Source of the DNA: Acephala macrosclerotiorum
Taxonomy: Eukaryota; Ascomycota; Leotiomycetes; Helotiales; Mollisiaceae
Direction: 5' to 3'
NCBI GenBank assembly: GCA_014904845.1
Contig: MU119344.1
Coordinates: forward strand, 1 to 64,000
Length of the DNA: 64,000 bases
Positions 23,311-32,945 of this stretch are shown piece after piece. Position 1 is the first letter of the stretch, and each line of letters begins with the position of its first letter. The translations under genes were made by a program, and so were the position numbers. The notes under the pieces were generated by a model. The model saw nothing but the letters and a program-made list of their open reading frames with translations. It was not told where the DNA came from and did no database searches.

Positions 23311-23929
23311 GATTGTTTACCACACTTGTTTTATTAGCGATTAGGATCCACAGGATACTAAAGCTTGATGGAATTGGCGAGTAAGCTATCGAATCAAAAG
23401 ATGCTGCGGTGAAGCCGTGTAGCGGTGGCTAAGATTGAGGCTTCGGGTTGGATCTTGTGTGTTAAAGTCTCACTCTTGTCCAATAGAAGATAAATTGTCT
23501 AGGTTGGGGCTTTGCCGTATCCCTAGTGTAATCTTTCAAGGTGATGACACGTAAATGATCTATCGACGTACCTCAGGGGAGAATCTAGTAAGACGGCAAC
23601 CCCGCTGAGCAGCGCCTCCCCACTCGCCTTGGATGTCCCCCTCAGGTTGTTCATCCCAGCACAAATTTCTGTGAGATCGTCCATGCGTAGCTAAATTATT
23701 GAAAGTACTCACATCGTTGGAAACACAGTTACGATACATTCAATGAATGGGAAACCTTTCCATTTGCTAGTCTCTGAGACATTTCGTCCAGATAGGCCGT
23801 GTTTGCGAGAAGAGGCTGGAGCAAACTCAAGTCTTCTAACTCCCGCTACTTCCAGGAGTGAAACCATGAAAAAGCTTCCTCTATTTGTTCCCCATACAGT
23901 GTTCTCGGCCTAGTCGACTCACTAAGCCC
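23311..23929. other. intergenic within BTB array
   Basis: 619 bp without a recognisable gene. Confidence 0.6.
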
Positions 23930-24833
23930 TCAAGTAGTAGTCTTTGTTTCATCTTCAGGAACTAAAATGTTGCCGCAATTTGCGCGAATAAGCCTCAGGG
24001 AATCTTTGTACATGTCGAAAGACGCAGTGAACGTAATCTTGAGAAAGTCCGAAGCAGCTTCGGGAACGAAAGCTGCATCCAAGAAAGCGACCCAGTCCTT
24101 TTTCCAGCCGTCCAATCGATCCGCTTGCAACTCCCGGCATGCGAGCAACCCGACCAACATAATATAGTGTCTCAGGGAGCTATCTTTTGAGGCATTCTCG
24201 TAGACATATTTCGTAAACGCTGCCATAGTAACGGTTTTGGATAAGTCCTTGATGTCAATTAGTCGCGCCCAGCCCCTGGGGTACGTATACAGCCTGGTTT
24301 TCATGACTATGTTTTGGAGCGTTGGGATTACGAATCGCTTTGCTAGAACCCAAAGCTTGGCGTATTGAAGCATCGTAACTTTCTCGCCAGTATCTAAAGA
24401 TTGAAAGTTAGATCCTTGTACAAGTCCATTTTGGGATCAAAGTTCAGAGGGAAAAAGTCGAAATGTAATTTACTATGTTCTGCTGGTACATTCTGCGTAT
24501 AGAGCCACTCGACAAACAATGCGAAAACATTTGCATCTAAATCTTCAAGAGTGATAGATTGAGATTGCCCCTCGAGATAAGGTCCATTAAAGGCGGCTTT
24601 GAAGAATGGAGAGTGGTGGCAGATGAAGGACTTGAGAACTGTGAACGACTCGACAGCTCCAGAACCGTTTCCAATATACACCGTCATGAAGCTTTGAGTG
24701 CTACTGCTAGTGTCAATATTCGTTGGTCCACAAGGGTTTTTCTTCGCGCTCACCGAAAACTGAAACGAGGGGCCTTGATAACATTCGCAGGCTTCGTTGG
24801 AATTGGTGGAGGGGTGGGAGCCGTTGAATTCAT
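23930..24833 (-). CDS. BTB/POZ domain protein
   Basis: Exons 24833-24754, 24706-24474 and 24393-23930, with introns of 47 bp (phase 2) and 80 bp (phase 1), give 258 aa. The leader is short and Pro-rich (MNSTAPTPPPIPTKPANVIK). BTB core: STQSFMTVYIGNGSGAVESF, SFICHHSPFFKAAFNGPYLE, FALFVEWLYTQNVPAEH. The post-BTB motif is MLQYAKLWVLAKRFVIPTLQ. The 80-bp second intron is the longest in the array. The frame is open through both exon junctions, and the total coding length is an exact multiple of three. Confidence 0.92.
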
Positions 24834-25326
24834 CTTCGCAGCAGGGAGAAGGAGGCTATAGAGTGGATTGGTTGTGACTAGGTTTGGGTTACCGGTGTTG
24901 TGGAAGAAAGGTGCGGTGAGGCTGGAAGGAAGAGGAGGTTTAGCATACAAGCTAGGGAAGGAGCGACGCGACTCTTGACAGCCCTCTGTCCACCACGTGC
25001 AATTCACTTTCGAAACTCTCGCAACAAACATTTTGGGGGGGCCTGCAGTCCCCGAGCGGGTTTCATTTCATCATCGCCCAGATGATTTATGTCCAAACAC
25101 ACAGCAGCTTCGTCGCGTTAATGTTCAAGTCGTGCACCTTTCTGAGATGCTGAGTTCATTGATTTTAGGCGACCATTCGAATTCTGGAAAAACTATGCGT
25201 GCAGCTCATGGAAACTGCTATCCATTGAGAACGTCTCAGGCAAGTGTAAATCCAAGGTCCGACAATTTAATATTGTACTGCCCCACACTCAGATCCCATT
25301 GTCAACGCAACCCTCGAAACCCTCCG
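24834..25326. other. intergenic within BTB array
   Basis: No gene seen. Open frames here are mainly antisense or spurious. Confidence 0.5.
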
Positions 25327-26504
25327 TTATTCCTCCGGAACCATAAGCTCAACACCATGCATAATAGTTCTCATGTACTCAGTATTGTCCATAGGGATCT
25401 TCAGAAACTCTCTAATCAGATCCATTCCCACACTCTTGCCTACGAATCTCTCGAAATACGCCTCAGCATCTTCTCTCTCCTCGTCTTTCAGGATCCACAT
25501 GACAGTCTTGACACAGAGTGCTCGAAGAGGTGCGGTTTCCGGTGTCGATTCGTACACAAACTTGACGACCTTGACCATGGCTTCAACATTCATATCAGGG
25601 GTGTCAACATCTCGATCCCAAGCTGGTACATTCAAGTTCTGGGGATCCTTGAATCCGGTATATATATCCATGACAGCGTTCTGGAGCTTCGGCATCATTA
25701 ATCGGTCGGCCAGAGCCCATAGCTTAGCTAAATCGAGGTAGGTAACTCGCTTTTGGTCGCCTGGTCTTTGTCAGTAAAGTAATTGAATAAAGAAGAATCG
25801 AGGCATCGTAGGGGAAAAGCTTGTACCGCGAACGAATTCATGCAAGTAGACCCAATTGACCAGCAAACCAAAAATTCCACTCTCAACATCATCGAAGTTC
25901 ATTGCCTTTGTGCGACCCTCGACAAAGTTGCCCTCGAAAGCAGCGCGGAAGAATGGGGAGTGGCGAGAGACAACTTGCTGATGGACAGTAAAGGTTTCCT
26001 TGTCGTCGCCAATACCTGCCTCGATAGTAACGAAAATTTGAGGACCACTGCTTCACGGATTCAGTATGATGAGAGATCATATGTATGGAAGACAGTGAGT
26101 CCATCTAGCAACGTACCAGAAATTGAGCTGGTCAACTTCCTTGGTCTTTGGCAATATAAGGCGCTCCTCTACCGATGACTCGACTCCTTCTGCCATGTGC
26201 TCGAGCCCCTCCTCTATGTCAGTGCTGTGTGGCTTGGAGTTGTTGAGGCGCATTTCGTTGGCTATGTAGTTGCGATTAGAAAAAGAGATCAATTATAAGA
26301 AATACGTTTGATGGGCGCCTTGGAGCCTTGTGGAGCCGGGACAGAAGGGGACGTACCTTTAGGAGTTGCAGATGAATCAAAGTAGGTGAATATTCGGGGG
26401 ATTCGAGGCCATGAGGGAGAGTTTATCTTCAGATCCATCATCAGCTCTTTAAGTTGGCGGTTATGGAGCTTGAGGCGCTCTATGCGTGTCGTTAGAGGAT
26501 CCAT
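25327..26504 (-). CDS. BTB/POZ domain protein with extended N-terminus
   Basis: Four exons: 26504-26357, 26261-26117, 26047-25827 and 25760-25327, with introns of 95, 69 and 66 bp in phases 1, 2 and 1, give 315 aa. The extra first exon adds a basic leader (MDPLTTRIERLKLHNRQLKE) that could form a short coiled coil. If it is not used, translation could begin at the ATG at 26253. BTB core: GPQIFVTIEAGIGDDKETFT, VVSRHSPFFRAAFEGNFVEG, LLVNWVYLHEFVRG; then YLDLAKLWALADRLMMPKLQ. The last two introns match the array pattern exactly. The first exon is the least certain part. Confidence 0.85.
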
Positions 26505-26984
26505 GGCTTGGAAAGGGTTCCGATGACCTGAGCTGAGAATAGGAGATGTTCGAAAGGGCAGAAAATAAGTAGGATGACCTTGAGGCTTATCGGCAGGTCA
26601 GAAACGCCAAACATCAACTTTTAGCGGCTATCGCGAAACACGTGTTCTAATGATCTTACAATTGAACGGCAGGTACTTAGTTGAATTTATCGGCCAATCA
26701 GGTGCAATCGACAAGAAATGTAAATTTATATAAAGTCATTGAACTTCTGTTTCATCCAAAGAAAACTGCGTCTAGGTGCTTTTCGGGGCTTCAGGTTGTG
26801 GCCGACAATCTTCTACACAGGCCCGGCTTGCTCGAGATCGACATCGCTTCTAACAGTATTAGGTCCATGACCACCTTTGATATTATCATCAAAATATCCT
26901 GGATGATTAAGTCAGCCTCTTTCTTCATTTATTGTCTACCTGCAAAATTTTCTTCATTTTTATTCCTTGGTCACGACTTCGATT
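26505..26984. other. intergenic
   Basis: No gene seen between the BTB gene and the Pmp3-like gene. The right part may hold a downstream exon of the Pmp3-like gene, but I cannot define one. Confidence 0.4.
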
Positions 26985-27313
26985 CTAGCTGCTGGTAGAA
27001 AAACACTCACCAAAGAACCCATCCTGACCATTTCCCTTCCATCTGCTCCTCATTTCAAACTCCTTGTTGAAAATAAACAACGGAATCTTCGCCACCTCCT
27101 TTCCATGGTGGGTCTGCCGTTTTCTCTCAACCCAAACAATCCAAATGTATGTTGCGTGTATGGAGCCGGGGATGAAGCCGAGAATCGTGAGGGTCACATT
27201 GAATCATTGATCCAAAAATCGACACCGAAACCTTCCGTGAACCAGACTGCGACGGGAGGGAGAAAGAATGAGAGCACGAATGGGATGATTTGAGGGAACG
27301 AGTATTTGCGCAT
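26985..27313 (-). pseudogene. Pmp3/UPF0057-family small membrane protein, frame broken by 8-bp insertion
   Basis: From the ATG at 27313 the frame reads QIIPFVLSFFLPPVAVWFTE then GFGVDFWIN, the first helix and loop of the Pmp3/RCI2 family (stress-related plasma-membrane proteolipids). It then runs into a stop. The second half (VTLTILGFIPGSIHATYIWI) continues in another frame. The shift is caused by 8 extra bases at 27197-27204, a near copy (CATTGAAT) of the adjoining CATTGAT at 27205-27211. Without them the family sequence is continuous. The C-terminal ~40 residues are unlike the family, and an intron near 27000 (GTGAGT donor) is possible. It lies alone inside the BTB array. Confidence 0.75.
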
Positions 27314-27810
27314 TGTGTGAGACGTGATTATACGTATTTGATTGAGCTGGAGGTTGGTGCGCCGTTGAACTTGGGCAAGTCGAACATTTTATGCAAGTAT
27401 CATCAAGTGATGCTATTTATCTTGATCGGGAAAATTATTGGAACTTAGAGTTCGGTGATGCCCTTGTTGAGATTCCATGATGCTTGGGAGAAATTTGAAT
27501 TTTGAAGATAAAACTAATAAAGGGACATTCACTCTTCAGCCTCGACATCTAGAGTCGAATGTAGTGAGGCTCTAAGTTTTGAGATAAGTACTCTCTCTGA
27601 CCTTGCACTATAAAGTTTGAACAAAGATGAAATGAGAACAAAAGCCAATAACAACCGCAGAAGAAGACATATGTGGTGTCTATTCGCGAGTTATTTAGAT
27701 GTAACTGAACCACGTGATCACTGACAACTTTCTTGATGCTCCCGGAACATCCTGCCAGTGACATTTCTAAGTACAGTCGCCTTTCCAGAGATGCAAGCCT
27801 TCAAGTTCGC
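27314..27810. other. intergenic
   Basis: No gene seen. Confidence 0.6.
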
Positions 27811-28723
27811 TCACTTGTCCTGCTCAGTACCAGACTCAGCCTCATCTCTCTTCTCATCATCATCCTCCTTCACCAAAAACTCTGACAATCTAGCCAGCTT
27901 GTGCGAAGAATAGTCTGCCTTCAACGCCCTGAGTTTTCGAATCATATCAAGAGCAGAACCAGGTCCAAGTAAAGTCTCGTACAGCTTGTCAACTAGCTTT
28001 TCTTGGGTTCTTTCTCTAGACCACTCGCCAATCAGGTACTCGAGGCATACGGCTTTCAGTAAGCTGGAACTATTAGTGGTACCGTAGATGTAGACAAACA
28101 TATTAGTGAGGCCCTCGAATATATCGTCGTTGTCGGGGACGAGATTGACGTTCCAGTTCCTGGGTCCGCCTGAGTAGATAGCTGGCATTGCTTCGTTCTG
28201 GAGACGGGGCATGAGGCAGTATTCTGCGAGGTTCCACAGTTTAGCTAACTCGAGCTTGACAACAGGGCGTCCGTCGGCTGCCGCCAAGTCAGTTTGTGTT
28301 TCAAGTATGAGAGACGTACGGTCTACTCACAGTGCTGAAGTTTCTGGAGGTAGAGCCAATTGACCAACAGGCTGAAAATGTCTGGTTCGACATCCACAAG
28401 AACCATAGCTCTAGTTTTTCCCTCGATGAAATTGCTATCAAACGCCGCCTCGAAGAAGGGAGAATGGTGAGAGATGAGCTGCTTGAGAACTGAAAACTTC
28501 TCTTTCTCAGCGCCAACAATGATAGTGACGAAGGTTTGGGGACCGCTAGAAAATTGTGTCAGTTGCTGATGTCTACAACAGTCGCGAAATTCAGGAATTG
28601 TCCTCACCGGAAGTGGAGAATGCCTTTCTTCGTTCTGCGGGAAGGATGCTTAGATGTGGATGGGGGAGGTGTGGCTAGCTTGCTGGCCGTCTTGATCTTC
28701 TTTGCTGGTGGAGTGGTTGACAT
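27811..28723 (-). CDS. BTB/POZ domain protein
   Basis: Exons 28723-28608, 28545-28331 and 28277-27811, with introns of 62 bp (phase 2) and 53 bp (phase 1), give 265 aa. The leader is basic (KKIKTASKLATPPPSTSKHP, RRTKK), resembling a nuclear localisation signal. BTB core: GPQTFVTIIVGAEKEKFSVL, QLISHHSPFFEAAFDSNFIE, FSLLVNWLYLQKLQH. Post-BTB: LELAKLWNLAEYCLMPRLQN. It ends in a charged tail (KEDDDEKRDEAESGTEQDK). This is the upstream end of the minus-strand array. Confidence 0.92.
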
Positions 28724-29172
28724 TGTGGGGTCTGCAGCTTTCTAGATGGCGCTCGAAGAGATTATTTGGGGTTTTGATAGTGTAATTGCTTGAAAATGGT
28801 CTTTCGATGGTAGAGTCGAACCAGTTGACAAGAAATAGAGAGCTCTCGAAGACGTTGTTGGAATGAAGGATGGTGCAAGAAGTGGAAGAGCGTGAAGTTT
28901 GGAAGAAATAGAAATAAGAATAGAAAAAACCTTATGTGGGAAGGATGGAAATACTCTTCATTTCAACTACCATTGTTAAAGGGGCACAATGGTAGTAGAA
29001 GCGAAACAATGGCAGTGAATTGAGATCTGGCCTACACCACGTGACCGTGCCAAGGGGACATTCCATGTTGTGCTGAAGGAGTAGGCGCAGAGCATTGAAG
29101 GCCCACAGTTTGTACCAGTGCAAATCATGAAAATCATTGAAAAGTTCTAAATCGAATTCCCGCACTCAGATA
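28724..29172. other. intergenic
   Basis: Upstream of the last array BTB gene and downstream of the FAS1 gene. No gene seen. Confidence 0.6.
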
Positions 29173-30813
29173 TTATGTGTCTCTTGCTGGAGTGACTTGT
29201 GTTGTCGCGGGCGTCGTTCCTTCCGTCATTGGCGTGACCTCTCCTCTCAATGGGGCCGCAGCTCCCGTCAAAGGTGAAACACCCTTAGTCGATGGTGTGG
29301 TGTGCTCTATGATCGATTTTCCATTCCACGGCGTAGCATCCAACTCCACAGGTGGCGTTAGGGAAGGAAGCTCGCTGGCGGCGACTCCACCCTCGAGTTC
29401 CCTCCTAGGCCTTTCCGTATCAAGCTCCTTCTTTCCATCATCTCCCTCCATTTCTCCCGCTCTATCAGTAGCATCCATCTCTCTAGCATCTCCTCTAGGT
29501 TTGGCAACGCCCTCGGGAGCTCGATTTCCTGCCAATTCTGCCACTTCTGCTGCCTTTCGTTGTTTCTTTCTCCTGAAGAACCAGAACAGGAATGCTGCTA
29601 GTGCTGCAATGACGACCACTGGTATAACGACACTGATTGCGACTATCGCGCTTGTTGAAAGTTCGCTGCTTGAAGGTGCTGGTGTAGATGTCGCATTGGC
29701 TCTTGGAATCTGTGCCGGAATGGAGACGTTGTTTCGGTCGAGAATACTGCATCCAGTCAGCCCGACTCATCTGATATCTTTAACCTCAGAACTCATACCC
29801 GTCTAGGACGTGAAATACCCCGTTTACGGTCATATAGTCTGGTTGAGTTATCATGACCTGGTTCACGTATATATTATCTTCTGCATCTCGTGTGAATATG
29901 ATATCCGTTCCCTGTGCCGTCTTCATCGTCGTTCCATTTTTGAGAGTCGGGCTGTAGCCGACAAAGTCGTACACGATGTGGTAATTGAATAAGTCTAGGA
30001 GCTCTTGTGCAGATAAGGATTTCGAGAAATTGGAAAACTGAGCGAGAGATGCGGCGGAGTTCGGGCAAAGGAATGTGAGATTCGGTGTTGTTGTGACATT
30101 GTTGACGAATTGAATGAGGCCAGTATTGTTTACAGCGAGAAACTGGGAGATGTTAGTGCGGTTCAGAAGGCGCCGATTCTGCTGAATGACACCCAGATGT
30201 CCACATCCAATGAGTGATGGCGGAGTACTGACATTCGCTTGGTTCAGGATAGCAACAAAGTAGTTCAAATTCGCTTGAGCGAATAGGTTAATGAGACTCG
30301 TTGGTATCCTTAACACCGTGTTGATAACTTGGATGAGGCCCCCCAGACAAATCGTGTTCTGTCCGCGTTAGTTTACGCCGGGGAGCTTGGGATCTTCCAA
30401 AAGCATACACTCTGTCCAATGGTCGAGATCGTCCTGTTGCTTGACAAAATCTCAGGTCCATTCGCCCCTGATAGCAGCTCGACCCGCTGACCGGGAGGAG
30501 CTATCGTAACATTCGTATAGGTTGCATTGTTTAGTGCCGTCGAAATGAATTGAGGTTGTTCGGTGAAGGACACGGTTGAATAGCTTCCATTGAGGAGATG
30601 GTATTGTAATGTCGCCTCGATGTCGCCAAAGGTCTGGTTTCCCGTACTCGAAAACCACTCTTGGAAAGCTGCGTTTGTCGGCGCCAGGAACGTGAAATTA
30701 TTCGCAGATGTGACCAACTCAGTGAGCTTCGCCGACGCGTTGATGTAACCAGTGAGAGTGCTGAGGTTTGGAATTGCATCTAGGGTATAGATGAGGGGTA
30801 TAGATGAAGACAT
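29173..30813 (-). CDS. fasciclin (FAS1) domain membrane protein
   Basis: Exons 30813-30409, 30358-29799 and 29746-29173, with introns of 50 bp (phase 0) and 52 bp (phase 2), give 512 aa. Two FAS1 domains are visible: ~5-145 (FTFLAPTNAAFQEWFSSTGN, then LQYHLLNGSY) and ~150-320 (LTFLCPNSAASLAQFSNFSK, then LLDLFNYHIVYDF, NGVFHVLDGIL). Many N-x-S/T sites fit an extracellular position. A transmembrane helix at ~353-375 (AIVAISVVIPVVVIAALAAF) is followed by RRKKQRK and a Pro/Thr-rich cytoplasmic tail ending in short imperfect repeats (TPMTEGTTPATTQVTPARDT). FAS1 proteins act in cell adhesion or wall interaction. No signal peptide follows the ATG used, so an upstream exon may be missing. Confidence 0.88.
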
Positions 30814-31126
30814 TGAAACTTCAACGAAAGATGGTCGTTGCCATCATGTTGAGAAAGAGTGAAGGTTTCCATGATAGAGAAATGTAGAGGTGTATCTCGA
30901 ATGCTAGGTATGCACGGTACCACTTGGCACATTGATCTTCTCAACTACGCCCCCCTTAGTGTTTGTCGAGGATGCAACTAACGATTGTAGATCTCCACAG
31001 AACGCGCAAAAGGCACAGCAAAAGACGAAGCATATCGCTGATTCTGGACCTGACCTCAGTCAGCACGAAATATCTACAAGGAAAACAGCGCTTTCGGCAG
31101 AAATCAGCCTCCAATCGGTGGTGATA
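30814..31126. other. intergenic
   Basis: 5' region of the FAS1 gene. No further exon or signal-peptide ATG could be identified in frame. Confidence 0.5.
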
Positions 31127-31261
31127 CTTCGTAGCTGCCCTAATAGTTGTAGCGAGACTGGGGGTGGGAAAGGGCATTTAAACCGGTTTGGGTGATTTTC
31201 TAGCCTGTGCCAACCTGGAACACCCTGGTCTCGCTACAACTATTTGTCCTGATACGAAGTA
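31125..31261. mobile_element. MITE-like element with ~38-bp imperfect terminal inverted repeats
   Basis: The left arm starting at 31127 and the right arm ending at 31259 are inverted copies of one another. They align without gaps for about 38 bp and share CTTCGTA at the ends and AATAGTTGTAGCGAGAC (17 bp) perfectly. The element is 133 bp, flanked on both sides by TA, the target duplication of Tc1/mariner-type transposons. It has no coding capacity. It lies 0.3 kb upstream of the FAS1 start. Confidence 0.7.
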
Positions 31262-32945
31262 GCCCGTGAGTTGGGGGCCAGGCTGGGTCACCCTAGGTTC
31301 CCCGCATCGGTAGACTTGCCTCAAACGGCTTAACCTTTGATGTAAAACTTGAATTTAGCCAAAGTGAGATGCGATTTAAAATGCGATGCAAATCTAATTG
31401 GTCGGTATATCTAGATTGTACCGAGGCTCCCAAGGGTCCGGAGCACCATCGTTCTTGGGAAGGGAGCAGCCGTTGACCGTCGGGTATTTTGATCCTTCGC
31501 TCCTTCCCGAACAAATGGAAGCGAATGAATATACAAGGTACATAATTGCCACCAACTTCAAGCATGAGATTAATGTTGGTGATATCAGAGACTTCTCTGG
31601 GCCTTGTTGTCGCTATCAGGAGAAACAAATCCTGTTGTTTGTCCTTGTTGATTGTAGATGACCCCTCCGAGGGCTACGTCTTTTGAGCAGCAGATGTCTA
31701 ACACTTGTCAGGTATCTCAATACCGATTCCAAGCTCAAAAGACTTCGGAGATGGCCAAAAGACTCCCGAGCCTAGAGAAATCGAAAGCAAAGCCGATGTT
31801 CTCTCCCCACATTTCTGTTGACCGGCTCGGCACCGGCTGCCAAGTCACAACTCTTGGGCGCGACTGTCGAATGAGACGATTTCTCGGGTATTGCTGAAGA
31901 GCTTTTTCACCTTTTCGTGTAGCTGCCGACTTAATTTGCGGTGCTGATGACATGCCAATATCTGACGCATACTACGTACAGGCCATAATAAATGTCAATA
32001 AGCACAGGCCAGTATTTAACTAGATATAGCAAAATACCGTGAATCGTGGAGAGATGATTGGTCTTACTACCCCTTGGAAGCACGACCACAATCGCCTCAG
32101 AATTAACATTTAAAAAACGCCCTGTGGGTAGTAAGCTTTGGTGCTCCGATGCATCAACCGTGCCTCGGAGATCCACCATCACGCTTCGATTCGGTCTGCG
32201 AATTCCCGAACTTGGCAATTTTGACTGAAAGGGCTCCTCCAATATCACTTATGCTCCATCGTTAGCAAGAAGGATAAAAGTCTCAACTTGTCGTCTTTAG
32301 GACTCGCACATGGATTTGAGCCACGTTGTAATCACATGACCTCCCTCCCCCGCCCAAAACAAAAAAAGGCGGCCGAGTGAAGCTGGGTTGTTTCAGTCTC
32401 TCAGTTCTAGCCTCATGTCTAAGAGCGGGATGAGGTCTTGTATTCCATGGCAACCTCCCATCTTAGTATGTTCTTCTTAAGATGTCAAGTAGAGCAAGGT
32501 CATGCGGCCCAAAAGTCCCCCTTTTAGCCTAGAGGATCCCAATCCGAATCTCTGGATGTGAAGTCTACGAACTCTCTCCATCACACTAGCCAGCAGCATG
32601 CAACCTCTAATAACGTCAGAGGCGTCAAGTTAGGGTTGCTAGAACAAGAGCGGCAACCTGACACAACGCCCAGCCACTCGCTTACGCCCCTGAACCGCTC
32701 GCTTGAGCATGACACCCGTTTCCACGTTTCAAAGGCCACGAGGGGTTCCACCCACCCGTTTGGAACCCGCCGTTTCTGTCTGAGCGTTGTTCGATCTTCC
32801 CAGGCGAGTCTCGACCCTGTTTCAGAATGACGCCATTTATATTGAGATCCTTTTTCATTTCCTGTCCATGCAAGGTGTTGTTCCTTTTCTATGATACGAA
32901 TTTTGGTACTGGGATGTCAAGATACACGACTTGACGACCTGGAAG
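31262..32945. other. long intergenic stretch, no gene seen
   Basis: Frames up to ~110 codons occur but none has a recognisable domain or convincing coding character. The right part is the promoter side of the coiled-coil gene. Confidence 0.5.

Noticed and set aside
29177..29806. 209-codon plus frame
   Set aside because: Exact antisense shadow of the FAS1 gene tail.
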